Source: Mycoavidus cysteinexigens_B (GTDB taxonomy: Bacteria > Pseudomonadota > Gammaproteobacteria > Burkholderiales > Burkholderiaceae). Taken from it: 64,000 nt of DNA. Positions 45,500-53,673 of this stretch are shown piece after piece (within the stretch, counting starts at the first letter, position 1; every line of letters begins with the position of its first letter). The position numbers were made by a program, and so were the translations under genes. A model generated the notes under the pieces. That model was not told where the DNA came from. It saw nothing but the letters and a program-made list of their open reading frames with translations, and did not search any database. Location: assembly GCA_031963465.1 (NCBI GenBank), contig JASSUG010000001.1, positions 124,001-188,000 of the forward strand, read 5' to 3'.

Positions 45500-46363
45500 G
45501 TGCAACGCGTGAATATCTCGGGTCCAAGTGAATTTCAATGCGGGCGCTTTCGGCTTGCGCTGACGCGCCCGCTGGTCATGGGCATTCTGAATATTACGCC
45601 CGATTCATTTTATGATGGCGCGCATTTTCTGACCCATGATGCTGCCCTGACGCGTGCTATGCAAATGGTGGATGAAGGCGTGGATTTGATCGATATCGGT
45701 GGCGAATCGACGCGTCCGGGCGCACCCGCGGTACCGCTTAACGAAGAACTCGAGCGTGTGCTACCAATCATTAAAGCCTTGCGCGATGTCGGTGTGCCGC
45801 TGTCTATCGATACGCATAAGCTGGAGGTCATGCGTGCCGCCCTGGCTGAAGGGGTAGATCTGATTAACGATATTTGGGGCTTGCGCCAGCCTGGCGCACT
45901 TGAACTCGTTAAGCAAAGCGGTTGTGGCCTATGCGTGATGCATATGAGCGGCACGCCGCAGACGATGCAAAGAGCGCCATCCTATCAAGACGTGGTGGTC
46001 GAAGTCGCGGCTTTTTTGCACGCACGGATTGCAGAATTGGAAGCAGCAGGGATTGCGCGCTCGCGCATTAGCGTAGACCCGGGCTTTGGTTTTGGCAAAA
46101 CGCTTGAACATAATTATACTTTGCTGGCTCATTTGGCGCAGTTAGCGCCCGCTGATGTGCCGCTACTCATTGGCCTATCGCGCAAATCGATGTTGGGGGC
46201 GGTCATTAACCGGCCAGCTAGCGAGCGCGCGGCAGCAAGCATTGCGGGTGCAATTTGTGCCGCTGAGCGTGGCGCGCGCATCATTCGCGTGCATGATGTG
46301 GCGCCAACAGTCGATGCATTAAAAATATGGAGTGCGGTACGAACCGCAGAGTCTGCTAGATAA
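45500..46363 (+). CDS. folP: Dihydropteroate synthase
   Basis: 287 residues; GTG at 45500 is the given start. TIM-barrel motifs are MGILNITPDSFYDG, LIDIGGESTRPGAPAV, INDIWGLRQPG, SVDPGFGFGKTLEHNYTLL and IGLSRKSMLG. It joins pteridine diphosphate with p-aminobenzoate in folate synthesis and is the sulphonamide target. It lies in the conserved ftsH-folP-glmM order, with 15 bp to glmM. Confidence 0.97.
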   Translation: MQRVNISGPSEFQCGRFRLALTRPLVMGILNITPDSFYDGAHFLTHDAALTRAMQMVDEGVDLIDIGGESTRPGAPAVPLNEELERVLPIIKALRDVGVPLSIDTHKLEVMRAALAEGVDLINDIWGLRQPGALELVKQSGCGLCVMHMSGTPQTMQRAPSYQDVVVEVAAFLHARIAELEAAGIARSRISVDPGFGFGKTLEHNYTLLAHLAQLAPADVPLLIGLSRKSMLGAVINRPASERAAASIAGAICAAERGARIIRVHDVAPTVDALKIWSAVRTAESAR

Positions 46364-46378
46364 AGGAAACCCCCAACA

Positions 46379-47734
46379 ATGAATCGCCATTATTTTGGTA
46401 CAGATGGTATTCGCGGCAAAGTCGGTGAATTGCCGATCACCCCTGATTTCGTATTACGCTTGGGTTATGTCGCCGGTAAAGTTTTGGCCGGTGCGGATCA
46501 TGGACTACAAACAGGTAACCGGCCAACGGTCCTAATCGGAAAAGACACGCGGGTATCTGGCTATATGCTGGAAGCGGCCTTAGAGGCGGGGCTTTCGGCG
46601 GCTGGGGTCGATGTCATGTTGGCAGGTCCGATGCCAACGCCAGGCGTGGCTTATCTGACCCGTACCTTACGCTTAGCCGCGGGGGTGGTGATTAGCGCAT
46701 CGCATAACCCTTACTACGATAATGGGATTAAATTTTTTTCAGGCGATGGCAATAAACTACCTGATGAGATTGAGCGTGAGATTGAAGCAAATCTGGATCG
46801 GGCGCTAGTGTGCGCGCCCTCTGAGCAACTTGGCAAGGCGCGCCGCTTGGATGATGCAGCAGGGCGTTATATCGAGTTTTGCAAAAGTACTTTTCCCGCA
46901 CAATTTGATTTGCGTGGCATGAAATTGGTGGTCGATTGTGCGCATGGTGCAGCATATGATATTGCGCCCCATGTATTTCATGAATTGGGCGCCGATGTCG
47001 TCGCACTGGGCACGCAGCCAAATGGCTTCAATATTAATCAAGAGTGTGGCGCCACTGCACCCAATGCATTAATCCAAGCCGTACGAGAAAACCATGCAGA
47101 TTTGGGGATTGCGCTGGATGGGGACGCCGATAGGCTACAAATTGTCGATGCTGCTGGGCGCCTCTATAACGGCGATGAGTTGCTTTATGTGCTGGTTGTT
47201 GACCGCATTGCCACCGATGGCAAAGTGGCTGGCGTGGTCGGGACGCAGATGACCAATTTAGCGGTAGAAATCGCTTTGCAACGGTTAGGTGTGGCCTTTG
47301 AGCGGGCCGCGGTGGGTGACCGCTATGTGCTTGAGCGTTTACGGGCGCATGGCTGGCAACTGGGTGCAGAAGGCTCGGGCCACATTCTATCGCTTGATCG
47401 GCATACCACTGGCGATGGTATTGTTTCTGGGTTACTGGTGCTGGCCGCATTAAAACGTAGTGGCCAGACGCTGGCTGCGATATTGCGCGACGTGCAGCTT
47501 TTCCCGCAGAAATTAATTAACATTCAACTGCGCCCAGGGAGTGATTGGCAGAGTAACCATGAAATTAAAGCCGCGATTGCGCATGCTGAGCACGCCCTTG
47601 GCGCTACCGGTCGGGTGCTCATCAGAGCTTCTGGCACTGAGCCAGTCTTGCGCGTGATGGTTGAGGCGGCGCAAGCAAGCGCAGCAGTACACTATGCCGA
47701 AGCCATTGCAAACACGGTGCGTAGCGTCGCCTAA
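46379..47734 (+). CDS. glmM: Phosphoglucosamine mutase
   Basis: 451 residues. The phospho-serine loop is VVISASHNPYYDNGIKFF, the metal loop ALDGDADRLQIVD and the sugar loop EGSGHI. The C-terminal phosphate-binding domain has IRASGTEPVLRVMVEA. It converts glucosamine-6-phosphate to glucosamine-1-phosphate for UDP-GlcNAc, peptidoglycan and LPS. It ends the conserved block; an accessory NACHT gene follows. Confidence 0.97.
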   Translation: MNRHYFGTDGIRGKVGELPITPDFVLRLGYVAGKVLAGADHGLQTGNRPTVLIGKDTRVSGYMLEAALEAGLSAAGVDVMLAGPMPTPGVAYLTRTLRLAAGVVISASHNPYYDNGIKFFSGDGNKLPDEIEREIEANLDRALVCAPSEQLGKARRLDDAAGRYIEFCKSTFPAQFDLRGMKLVVDCAHGAAYDIAPHVFHELGADVVALGTQPNGFNINQECGATAPNALIQAVRENHADLGIALDGDADRLQIVDAAGRLYNGDELLYVLVVDRIATDGKVAGVVGTQMTNLAVEIALQRLGVAFERAAVGDRYVLERLRAHGWQLGAEGSGHILSLDRHTTGDGIVSGLLVLAALKRSGQTLAAILRDVQLFPQKLINIQLRPGSDWQSNHEIKAAIAHAEHALGATGRVLIRASGTEPVLRVMVEAAQASAAVHYAEAIANTVRSVA

Positions 47735-47919
47735 CGATGATGTTGATCTAATCGCTGCGACCTTCTTCTGCAGGTCCGATAGTACGAAATATTAGAACTT
47801 CTTTACCCAAATTAGACCTTTCCCCCTACAATTCAGCTGATGTGTTCACGAGGACGGCGCCGTTCTTTTAGCGCTGTTCATCGCCTTCTAGATAGCCCCA
47901 GAATGGGTAGGAGAAAAAA

Positions 47920-50900
47920 TTGTTTAGTTTCATCGCCGGAGTGCGCCCGTCATCGCCAGCTATATCCTCACAGCATCTAGCTATATCTTCACAGAATTTG
48001 TTAGGCCAGGCGCGCGCGCATCAAGCGATGGGAAATCTAGAAGAAGCCAAAAAATCGTATAGAGATGCGATAGAGAAGGCCAAAATTGAACATGAAAAAA
48101 AGCCTGGTGATCGGCAAGCCAAAAAAACTCTCGATGAGATAGGTAACGAATTCGTCACTTTTTTAAGCGAACTTCAAGAGCCCGCTGCAGCGGCTAACGT
48201 TGGGGAACACAGTCCGACTTCTCCTACCCCAAATCAATTGCTGCCGATCAGCCAAAATGAAGTCGCCACTCAGAGGCCGCTATCGGCGCAAAGGGCGCTG
48301 GATGCCTCTCTCGCTTTATCGAATGGGATCAAGCCTGATTTTTTGGAGAAGCGCTCCTCACTGAGTGAATTAGGTTTAGTTCAGACGGCCGCACCTGCTG
48401 AGAAAAAAAGCAAGCGGATGGATTACCTGTTTGGAAAGGCGCTGTCGACGCTGGGTGCCTTAAAGGTCGCGAATAAACCCAGCCTGTTTTTGGTGTATGC
48501 GCATGACAATCCAGCCCACGGAAAGGCTGAAGCCTCGACATCTAAATATTTAATTGAAAAGCTCTCGCAAATTCAAGTGATCCTGTATTCGGATCAAACG
48601 CCGATGGGGCAACCGTATTCAAGTGTTTCAAGAGATCTGAAAAAGGACGGCAAGCTAGAAGATATTTTAACTAATCAGCTGTGTCTATTACCGGGGCGGT
48701 TGCGAGGCGATGTGGCCCCGGTCGATAAGGTCACGGTGTGTTGTTCTGAGGTATTGGGAAGCTATCTGAAGTGGTCGGATTATGGCCATTTTTATCAGAA
48801 ACTGCGAGAGGCGTATCGCAAAGATCGAGAAGCGTATCTGAAAGATAGTGAGCAAGATAGCGCTGTGGCTATACGTGAGGTGGTCAGAGAATTCTCGCAA
48901 GAGGAAAGCTATAAAGCCGGGTTCCATCATGTATTGACAGAAATGGCATTTTTGCAAATCCGAGCAGAAGAGCTTAAAGATAAGCATGGGATTATTCCGG
49001 TTGCGTTAACCTGGAATAGCTACGATGAGTGCTTGTCAGATTTTGTTTCAGCGACAGCGGTTCGGATGGAAGACATCCCGCGCTTTGAAGAGCAAGCGCA
49101 AGCAGGACGAGAAGTGTATGCGAATCAAAGTCGGCATGAGGTGCTATTTAAGCTGATCGAGCGGCTGTTAGCGGGTAGTGACGAAGCCCAAATGTTTCTG
49201 AATAAGTTTTGGCAGGGGTACAGCGATTGTATTTCGCATTTGAAGAACGATTCAAAGTTCGATGGACTTGAGTTTACCCAGCTCGTAGACAGTATTTTCG
49301 ATGACATACGGAAAGCGTTACACAACGAGCTTGCCCTTACTGTGCAGCAATTACATCAACAATTGAAGATTCAGCAAGAAAAAGAACTGAAATTGAAGAA
49401 AGAGCCGCTTGCGATTTTAGGTGAAAGTATCCAGGCAGCATATTTCAAGGACTGGGAAGAGCTTGGAGAAATCCAGGATGGTTTGGCGATGTATATTGCA
49501 CTGCAAGGTAAGCTCACAGCGGAGGCGACGGAACATTTTGATTTAGAAGGGAAGGTCAATGAGTTTTTGGATTCGGATCAAAAAGTCTTGTTGCTGTTAG
49601 GTGAGGGCGGAAGCGGAAAGTCAACATTTAACCGTTACCTGGCGCGCCGCCTATGGAAAGATTATACGCATACAAAAAACTCTCAAGAAAAACCGATGCC
49701 ATTATTTATATCACTGGCTACGCTAAAGAACCCGGGCGAGAATTTGATCGAACAATACCTGGAAGAGCAAGGTTTATCGAAATCCCAGATAGAAGATTTA
49801 CGTAAAGGCGGGCGATTTATTTTTATTCTGGATGGGTATGACGAAATAGCGCAACGTTCACGCGCCTTCTATGCGGATAATAAACTGGAGCGTTGGCAAG
49901 CGAAAGTGATAATAAGTAGCCGCCCGGAATATTTAGGGACGAATTATCAAAATAAATTTTATCCGGTAGGCAAGCCGAATTCATTGCAAGAGTGCCGCTT
50001 GGTAGCGTTTTCGAATGAATTGATGGATCGTTATATTGACAAGTACGTTGAGTATAGAAAATCTCAGTGGGAAGCTGAAGAATACAAAAAGGTTATTAAT
50101 GAAGTAGGAGAGTTGAAAGAATTAGTACGCACACCTTTTATGTTAAAAATGACGTTAGAGGTACTACCGACACTGAAAGTGGAAGGAGCTCAATCGAAAC
50201 TAACGCGCATCGGGTTATATGAGAAGTTCGTGGAGAATTGGCTGAACCGATCACAGGAAAGGTTGGGGCGCATCAAACTCAAACCCAAGGAGCAGGAAGC
50301 GTTTGAAGCGCTGGATGAGGAATTTACAAGTCATGGCTGGGATTTTAGTCAGAATCTGGCGCTCGCGATGTATGCAAGGCAGTTGGTATCGGTGACGTAT
50401 TCAGAAGCGAAGGATGGGAAGAAACCGGATTGGCGGACTTCTTATTTAGGGGATGTAGAAGAAAAGACGCGGTTGTTGCGGTTTAATGCACCGCTATCTC
50501 GTCAAAAAGATCAATATCGCTTTATTCATAAATCGATTCAGGATTATTTAGTGGCGCGCGCGGTGTGGGAAGAGTTGGAGAACTTCACGGAATTGGCGTC
50601 ATCGAATCATTCTACGCAGTTAAACTGGGTAGAACAGGTGCGGGTGTTATGGGAAGCGCTCAGCCCTTCTGTTCAAGTGAATGCTGCCGCCTTATTGAAT
50701 ACATTCAATGTTGTGGAGGATTTAGCGATTCAGCGCTTTTTGGTCGAGCGAGTTCAACAAAATGGAGGGCTGTTGAAACCGCTGTTGGCGTGGATCAAAG
50801 CGTCAACGAGCCAGAATAGCGTGAGCATTGCTGCGGCGAACGCGATCACAATCCTGGTTCAAGCAGGGGTGCAGTTTAATGAACTGGATTTAAAGGGAAT

Positions 50901-52959
50901 CCAGATCCCCGGTGCGGACTTGAGTTTTGGGGTATTCGATTCAGCGCAGTTGCAAGGGGCGGATTTAAGCCAGGTCAATTTTCGTAATAGTTGGCTTCGC
51001 CATGCGGATTTAAGCGAAGCCAAGATGGCTGGGGTGCGGTTTGGCGAATGGGCTTATCTCCAAGAGGAGGACGACGTGTATTCCTGCGCGTATTCACCGG
51101 ATGGGAAAAACTGTGCGGTAGGTCTTGGGAACTGTCAGATCAGCATCTATTCGACTTCGAGTTGGGAAAAAACCTACACCTTAGAAGGACATACCTCCTA
51201 TGTTAGTAGCGTGGTGTATTCGCCGAGCGGCGCGCAGATCGCCTCGGGGAGTTATGACTGGACGGTGCGTCTGTGGGACGCGAACAGCGGCGCACCCGGC
51301 CTCACCTTGAGGGGCCATACCAAATCTGTTTATAGCGTGGTGTATTCGCCGAGCGGTTCGCAGATCGCCTCGGGGAGTGAGGACAAGACGGTGCGTGTGT
51401 GGGACGCGCAAAGCGGAGCGGCTGGGCACACCTTAGAAGGACATACCTACTCTGTTTGGAGCGTGGTGTATTCGCCGAGCGGGTCGCAGATCGCCTCGGG
51501 CAGTGTTGACAAGACGGTGCGTCTGTGGGACGCGCAAAGCGGAGCTCTTGGGCACACCCTAGAAGGACATACCGACAGGGTTAATAGCGTGGTGTATTCG
51601 CCGAGCGGTTTGCAGATCGCCTCGGGCAGTTCTGACAAGACGGTGCGTCTGTGGGACGCGCAAAGCGGAGCGGCTGGGCACACCTTAAAAGGACATACCT
51701 CCGCTGTTTGGAGCGTGGTGTATTCGCCGAGCGGCGCGCAGATCGCTTCTGGTGGTGACACTACGGTGCGTCTGTGGGACGCGCAAAGCGGAGCTCTTGG
51801 GCACACCCTAGAAGGACATACCTACAGCGTTAATAGCGTGGTGTATTCGCCGAGCGGCGCGCAGATCGCCTCGGGGAGTTTTGACAAGACGGTGCGTCTG
51901 TGGGACGCGCAAAGCGGAGCGGCTGGGCACACCTTAGAAGGACATACCGTCTCTGTTAGGAGCGTGGTGTATTCGCCGAGCGGTTCGCAGATCGCCTCGG
52001 GGAGTGGTAACCATACGGTGCGTGTGTGGGACGCGCAAAGCGGAGCAGCTGGGCACACCTTAGAAGGACATACATGGTCTGTTAGTAGCGTGGTGTATTC
52101 GCCGAGCGGCGCGCAGATCGCTTCTGGTGGTGACACTACGGTGCGTCTGTGGGACGCGAACAGCGGCGCGCCCGGCCTCACCTTGACTGGTCATACCTCC
52201 TTGGTTCGTAGCGTGGTGTATTCGCCGAGCGGCGCGCAGATCGCCTCGGGGAGTTATGACACTACGGTGCGTGTGTGGGACGCGCAAAGCGGAGCGGCTG
52301 GGCACACCTTAGAAGGACATACCTCCATTGTTAATAGCGTGGTGTATTCGCCGAGCGGTTTGCAGATCGCCTCGGGCAGTTCTGACAAGACGGTGCGTCT
52401 GTGGGACGCGGAAAGCGGAGCGGCTGGGCACACCTTAGAAGGACATACCTCCATTGTTAATAGCGTGGTGTATTCGCCGAGCGGTTCGCAGATCGCTTCG
52501 GGGAGTTGGGACAAGACGGTGCGTCTGTGGGACGCGCAAAGCGGAGCGGCTGGGCACACCTTAGAAGGACATACCGACTATGTTTATAGCGTGGTGTATT
52601 CGCCGAGCGGTTTGCAGATCGCTTCGGGAAGTTGGGACAAGACGGTGCATCTGTGGGAGGTCGCTTCGGGAGAGTGTCTAAGAGTGATTCGAGGTTTTAC
52701 TAGGGAAATCAATAGCGTAGCCTGGAAAGCGACGCCGGAGGGTTCCTATCTGTTGACTGGCAGTCGCGATAAGTTGGTTCGGCAGTGGGAGCTGATAGGA
52801 GAGGTGGATGAAGTGCGGGTTCGCCTGAGTTGGATGTCCCCGCATGCGGAGCTGAATGTGAAGGAAACATTAATAGAAGAAGTCGTAGGGTTAAGCGAAA
52901 TGAATCGAGCGCTGTTGGAGCAACGTGGGAAGGATGGTGAATTTGATGAAGAAGAGTGA
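47920..52959 (+). CDS. TIR-like/NACHT/pentapeptide/WD40 STAND-type NTPase
   Basis: 1679 residues, TTG start with TAGGAG upstream. Order: TPR-like helices (about 20-85); TIR/SEFIR-like domain (about 185-400, starting SLFLVYAHDN); NACHT NTPase with Walker A LLLLGEGGSGKSTFNR (about 558-573) and Walker B FIFILDGYDEI (about 633-643), then winged-helix-type region (FVENWLNRS, FIHKSIQDYLVARAVWEEL); pentapeptide-like repeats (about 990-1040); 14 WD40 units (about 1060-1625); a 55-residue tail. STAND proteins use the repeat domain as sensor, the NTPase as switch and the N-terminal domain as effector. A TIR-type effector might deplete NAD or act inside a eukaryotic host; this is inference. Most blades are nearly identical at DNA level. 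It could serve phage defence or host interaction. Confidence 0.88.
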   Translation: MFSFIAGVRPSSPAISSQHLAISSQNLLGQARAHQAMGNLEEAKKSYRDAIEKAKIEHEKKPGDRQAKKTLDEIGNEFVTFLSELQEPAAAANVGEHSPTSPTPNQLLPISQNEVATQRPLSAQRALDASLALSNGIKPDFLEKRSSLSELGLVQTAAPAEKKSKRMDYLFGKALSTLGALKVANKPSLFLVYAHDNPAHGKAEASTSKYLIEKLSQIQVILYSDQTPMGQPYSSVSRDLKKDGKLEDILTNQLCLLPGRLRGDVAPVDKVTVCCSEVLGSYLKWSDYGHFYQKLREAYRKDREAYLKDSEQDSAVAIREVVREFSQEESYKAGFHHVLTEMAFLQIRAEELKDKHGIIPVALTWNSYDECLSDFVSATAVRMEDIPRFEEQAQAGREVYANQSRHEVLFKLIERLLAGSDEAQMFLNKFWQGYSDCISHLKNDSKFDGLEFTQLVDSIFDDIRKALHNELALTVQQLHQQLKIQQEKELKLKKEPLAILGESIQAAYFKDWEELGEIQDGLAMYIALQGKLTAEATEHFDLEGKVNEFLDSDQKVLLLLGEGGSGKSTFNRYLARRLWKDYTHTKNSQEKPMPLFISLATLKNPGENLIEQYLEEQGLSKSQIEDLRKGGRFIFILDGYDEIAQRSRAFYADNKLERWQAKVIISSRPEYLGTNYQNKFYPVGKPNSLQECRLVAFSNELMDRYIDKYVEYRKSQWEAEEYKKVINEVGELKELVRTPFMLKMTLEVLPTLKVEGAQSKLTRIGLYEKFVENWLNRSQERLGRIKLKPKEQEAFEALDEEFTSHGWDFSQNLALAMYARQLVSVTYSEAKDGKKPDWRTSYLGDVEEKTRLLRFNAPLSRQKDQYRFIHKSIQDYLVARAVWEELENFTELASSNHSTQLNWVEQVRVLWEALSPSVQVNAAALLNTFNVVEDLAIQRFLVERVQQNGGLLKPLLAWIKASTSQNSVSIAAANAITILVQAGVQFNELDLKGIQIPGADLSFGVFDSAQLQGADLSQVNFRNSWLRHADLSEAKMAGVRFGEWAYLQEEDDVYSCAYSPDGKNCAVGLGNCQISIYSTSSWEKTYTLEGHTSYVSSVVYSPSGAQIASGSYDWTVRLWDANSGAPGLTLRGHTKSVYSVVYSPSGSQIASGSEDKTVRVWDAQSGAAGHTLEGHTYSVWSVVYSPSGSQIASGSVDKTVRLWDAQSGALGHTLEGHTDRVNSVVYSPSGLQIASGSSDKTVRLWDAQSGAAGHTLKGHTSAVWSVVYSPSGAQIASGGDTTVRLWDAQSGALGHTLEGHTYSVNSVVYSPSGAQIASGSFDKTVRLWDAQSGAAGHTLEGHTVSVRSVVYSPSGSQIASGSGNHTVRVWDAQSGAAGHTLEGHTWSVSSVVYSPSGAQIASGGDTTVRLWDANSGAPGLTLTGHTSLVRSVVYSPSGAQIASGSYDTTVRVWDAQSGAAGHTLEGHTSIVNSVVYSPSGLQIASGSSDKTVRLWDAESGAAGHTLEGHTSIVNSVVYSPSGSQIASGSWDKTVRLWDAQSGAAGHTLEGHTDYVYSVVYSPSGLQIASGSWDKTVHLWEVASGECLRVIRGFTREINSVAWKATPEGSYLLTGSRDKLVRQWELIGEVDEVRVRLSWMSPHAELNVKETLIEEVVGLSEMNRALLEQRGKDGEFDEEE
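51177..52670 (+). repeat. Intragenic array of 126-bp WD40 repeats
   Basis: About twelve 42-codon units (two are one codon shorter) run at near identity. Each contains GVVYSPSG-like VVYSPSG, QIASG, TVRLWDA and GHT. Differences cluster at the residues just after GHT, the residue after YSPSG, and the SxD turn before TVR. This is a pattern of concerted evolution with variable surface positions. Confidence 0.92.
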
Positions 52960-53259
52960 GAATAGAGTTGAGAGTCGGGTGTTAACATGGCGTAGCGGCC
53001 GCCCCCAGGAGGGGGCAGCCGCTACGGAAGTGAGTATTAAATTTTACATAATGGTTCATTATGGCCAATTTGATTGTTAGAGCAAAATTGTAATGTCGTA
53101 TCTGGGCAAAATTCAACTGTCATTTATGATGCCGGGGCTCCTTGATGTAAAGCCTGGTACCCCTGGTATGGCCAGTATCAGTAGTCCACACGACAATGGG
53201 AGTGTAAAACCTCTAGAGAGGTGCTGAGACATAAAATTTTAAGACATTACGTAACGAGG
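52960..53259. other. Intergenic region with a strong GC-rich hairpin at 52991-53026
   Basis: The arms CGTAGCGG and CCGCTACG enclose GCCCCC-AGGA-GGGGGC, a long stem about 30 bp after the NACHT gene stop. There is no T run, so it may be a processing or Rho-associated stem. Nothing else is recognised in the 300 bp. Confidence 0.5.
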
Positions 53260-53331
53260 ATGAATAAAATGGAGTTAGTTGAGGCCATCGCAGAAGAGTG
53301 TGAATTGTCGATTATGTGTTGCAACACATAA
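53260..53331 (+). pseudogene. Truncated HU-like DNA-binding protein start
   Basis: The 23-codon frame MNKMELVEAIAEECELS then stops. This matches the usual HU N-terminus (MNKxELVxAIAExxxLS). ACGAGG precedes the ATG. The remainder of HU is absent, so this is a 5' fragment left by deletion or recombination. Confidence 0.6.
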
Positions 53332-53404
53332 GAGGGGCTCCTGGCATTGTCATTGTTATCGTACCTGGTCTGCCATACTACGCTCCATATTAAGGAACGC
53401 AAGC

Positions 53405-53614
53405 ATGCCATACGACATTTCAAATTTTCCCCTACATCCTGACGATAAAATTTTAGCGAAATGTAATATCTCATCGTTAGATATGTGGATGGCGTTCTTT
53501 GAGCGCATTGGCGACCATGCCACCCATCTCGCCGCATTGATTACCGATGTCGTGAAAGGCACGGATATATGCCATGTACCGCCTGACCAGCTTGAGCGTG
53601 AGGTACTCAATTAG
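53405..53614 (+). CDS. Small hypothetical protein
   Basis: 69 residues from ATG 53405, preceded by AAGGAA at 7 nt. The sequence is acidic and hydrophobic (DMWMAFFERIGDHATHLAALITDVVKG) with no recognised domain. It lies between the HU fragment and fadD on the same strand. It could be a remnant; the ribosome-binding site is the only support beyond the open frame. Confidence 0.45.
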   Translation: MPYDISNFPLHPDDKILAKCNISSLDMWMAFFERIGDHATHLAALITDVVKGTDICHVPPDQLEREVLN

Positions 53615-53673
53615 AAAAATACTTCATTTGGTTATAAAAATAAGAGTAAAGAGATTAAAAGGGAGTATTAAAA

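Noticed and set aside
51181..52559. Repetitive minus-strand frames (PLCASHRRTV-type repeats) opposite the WD40 array
   Set aside because: They are antisense images of the 126-bp WD40 repeat, without starts or ribosome-binding sites.
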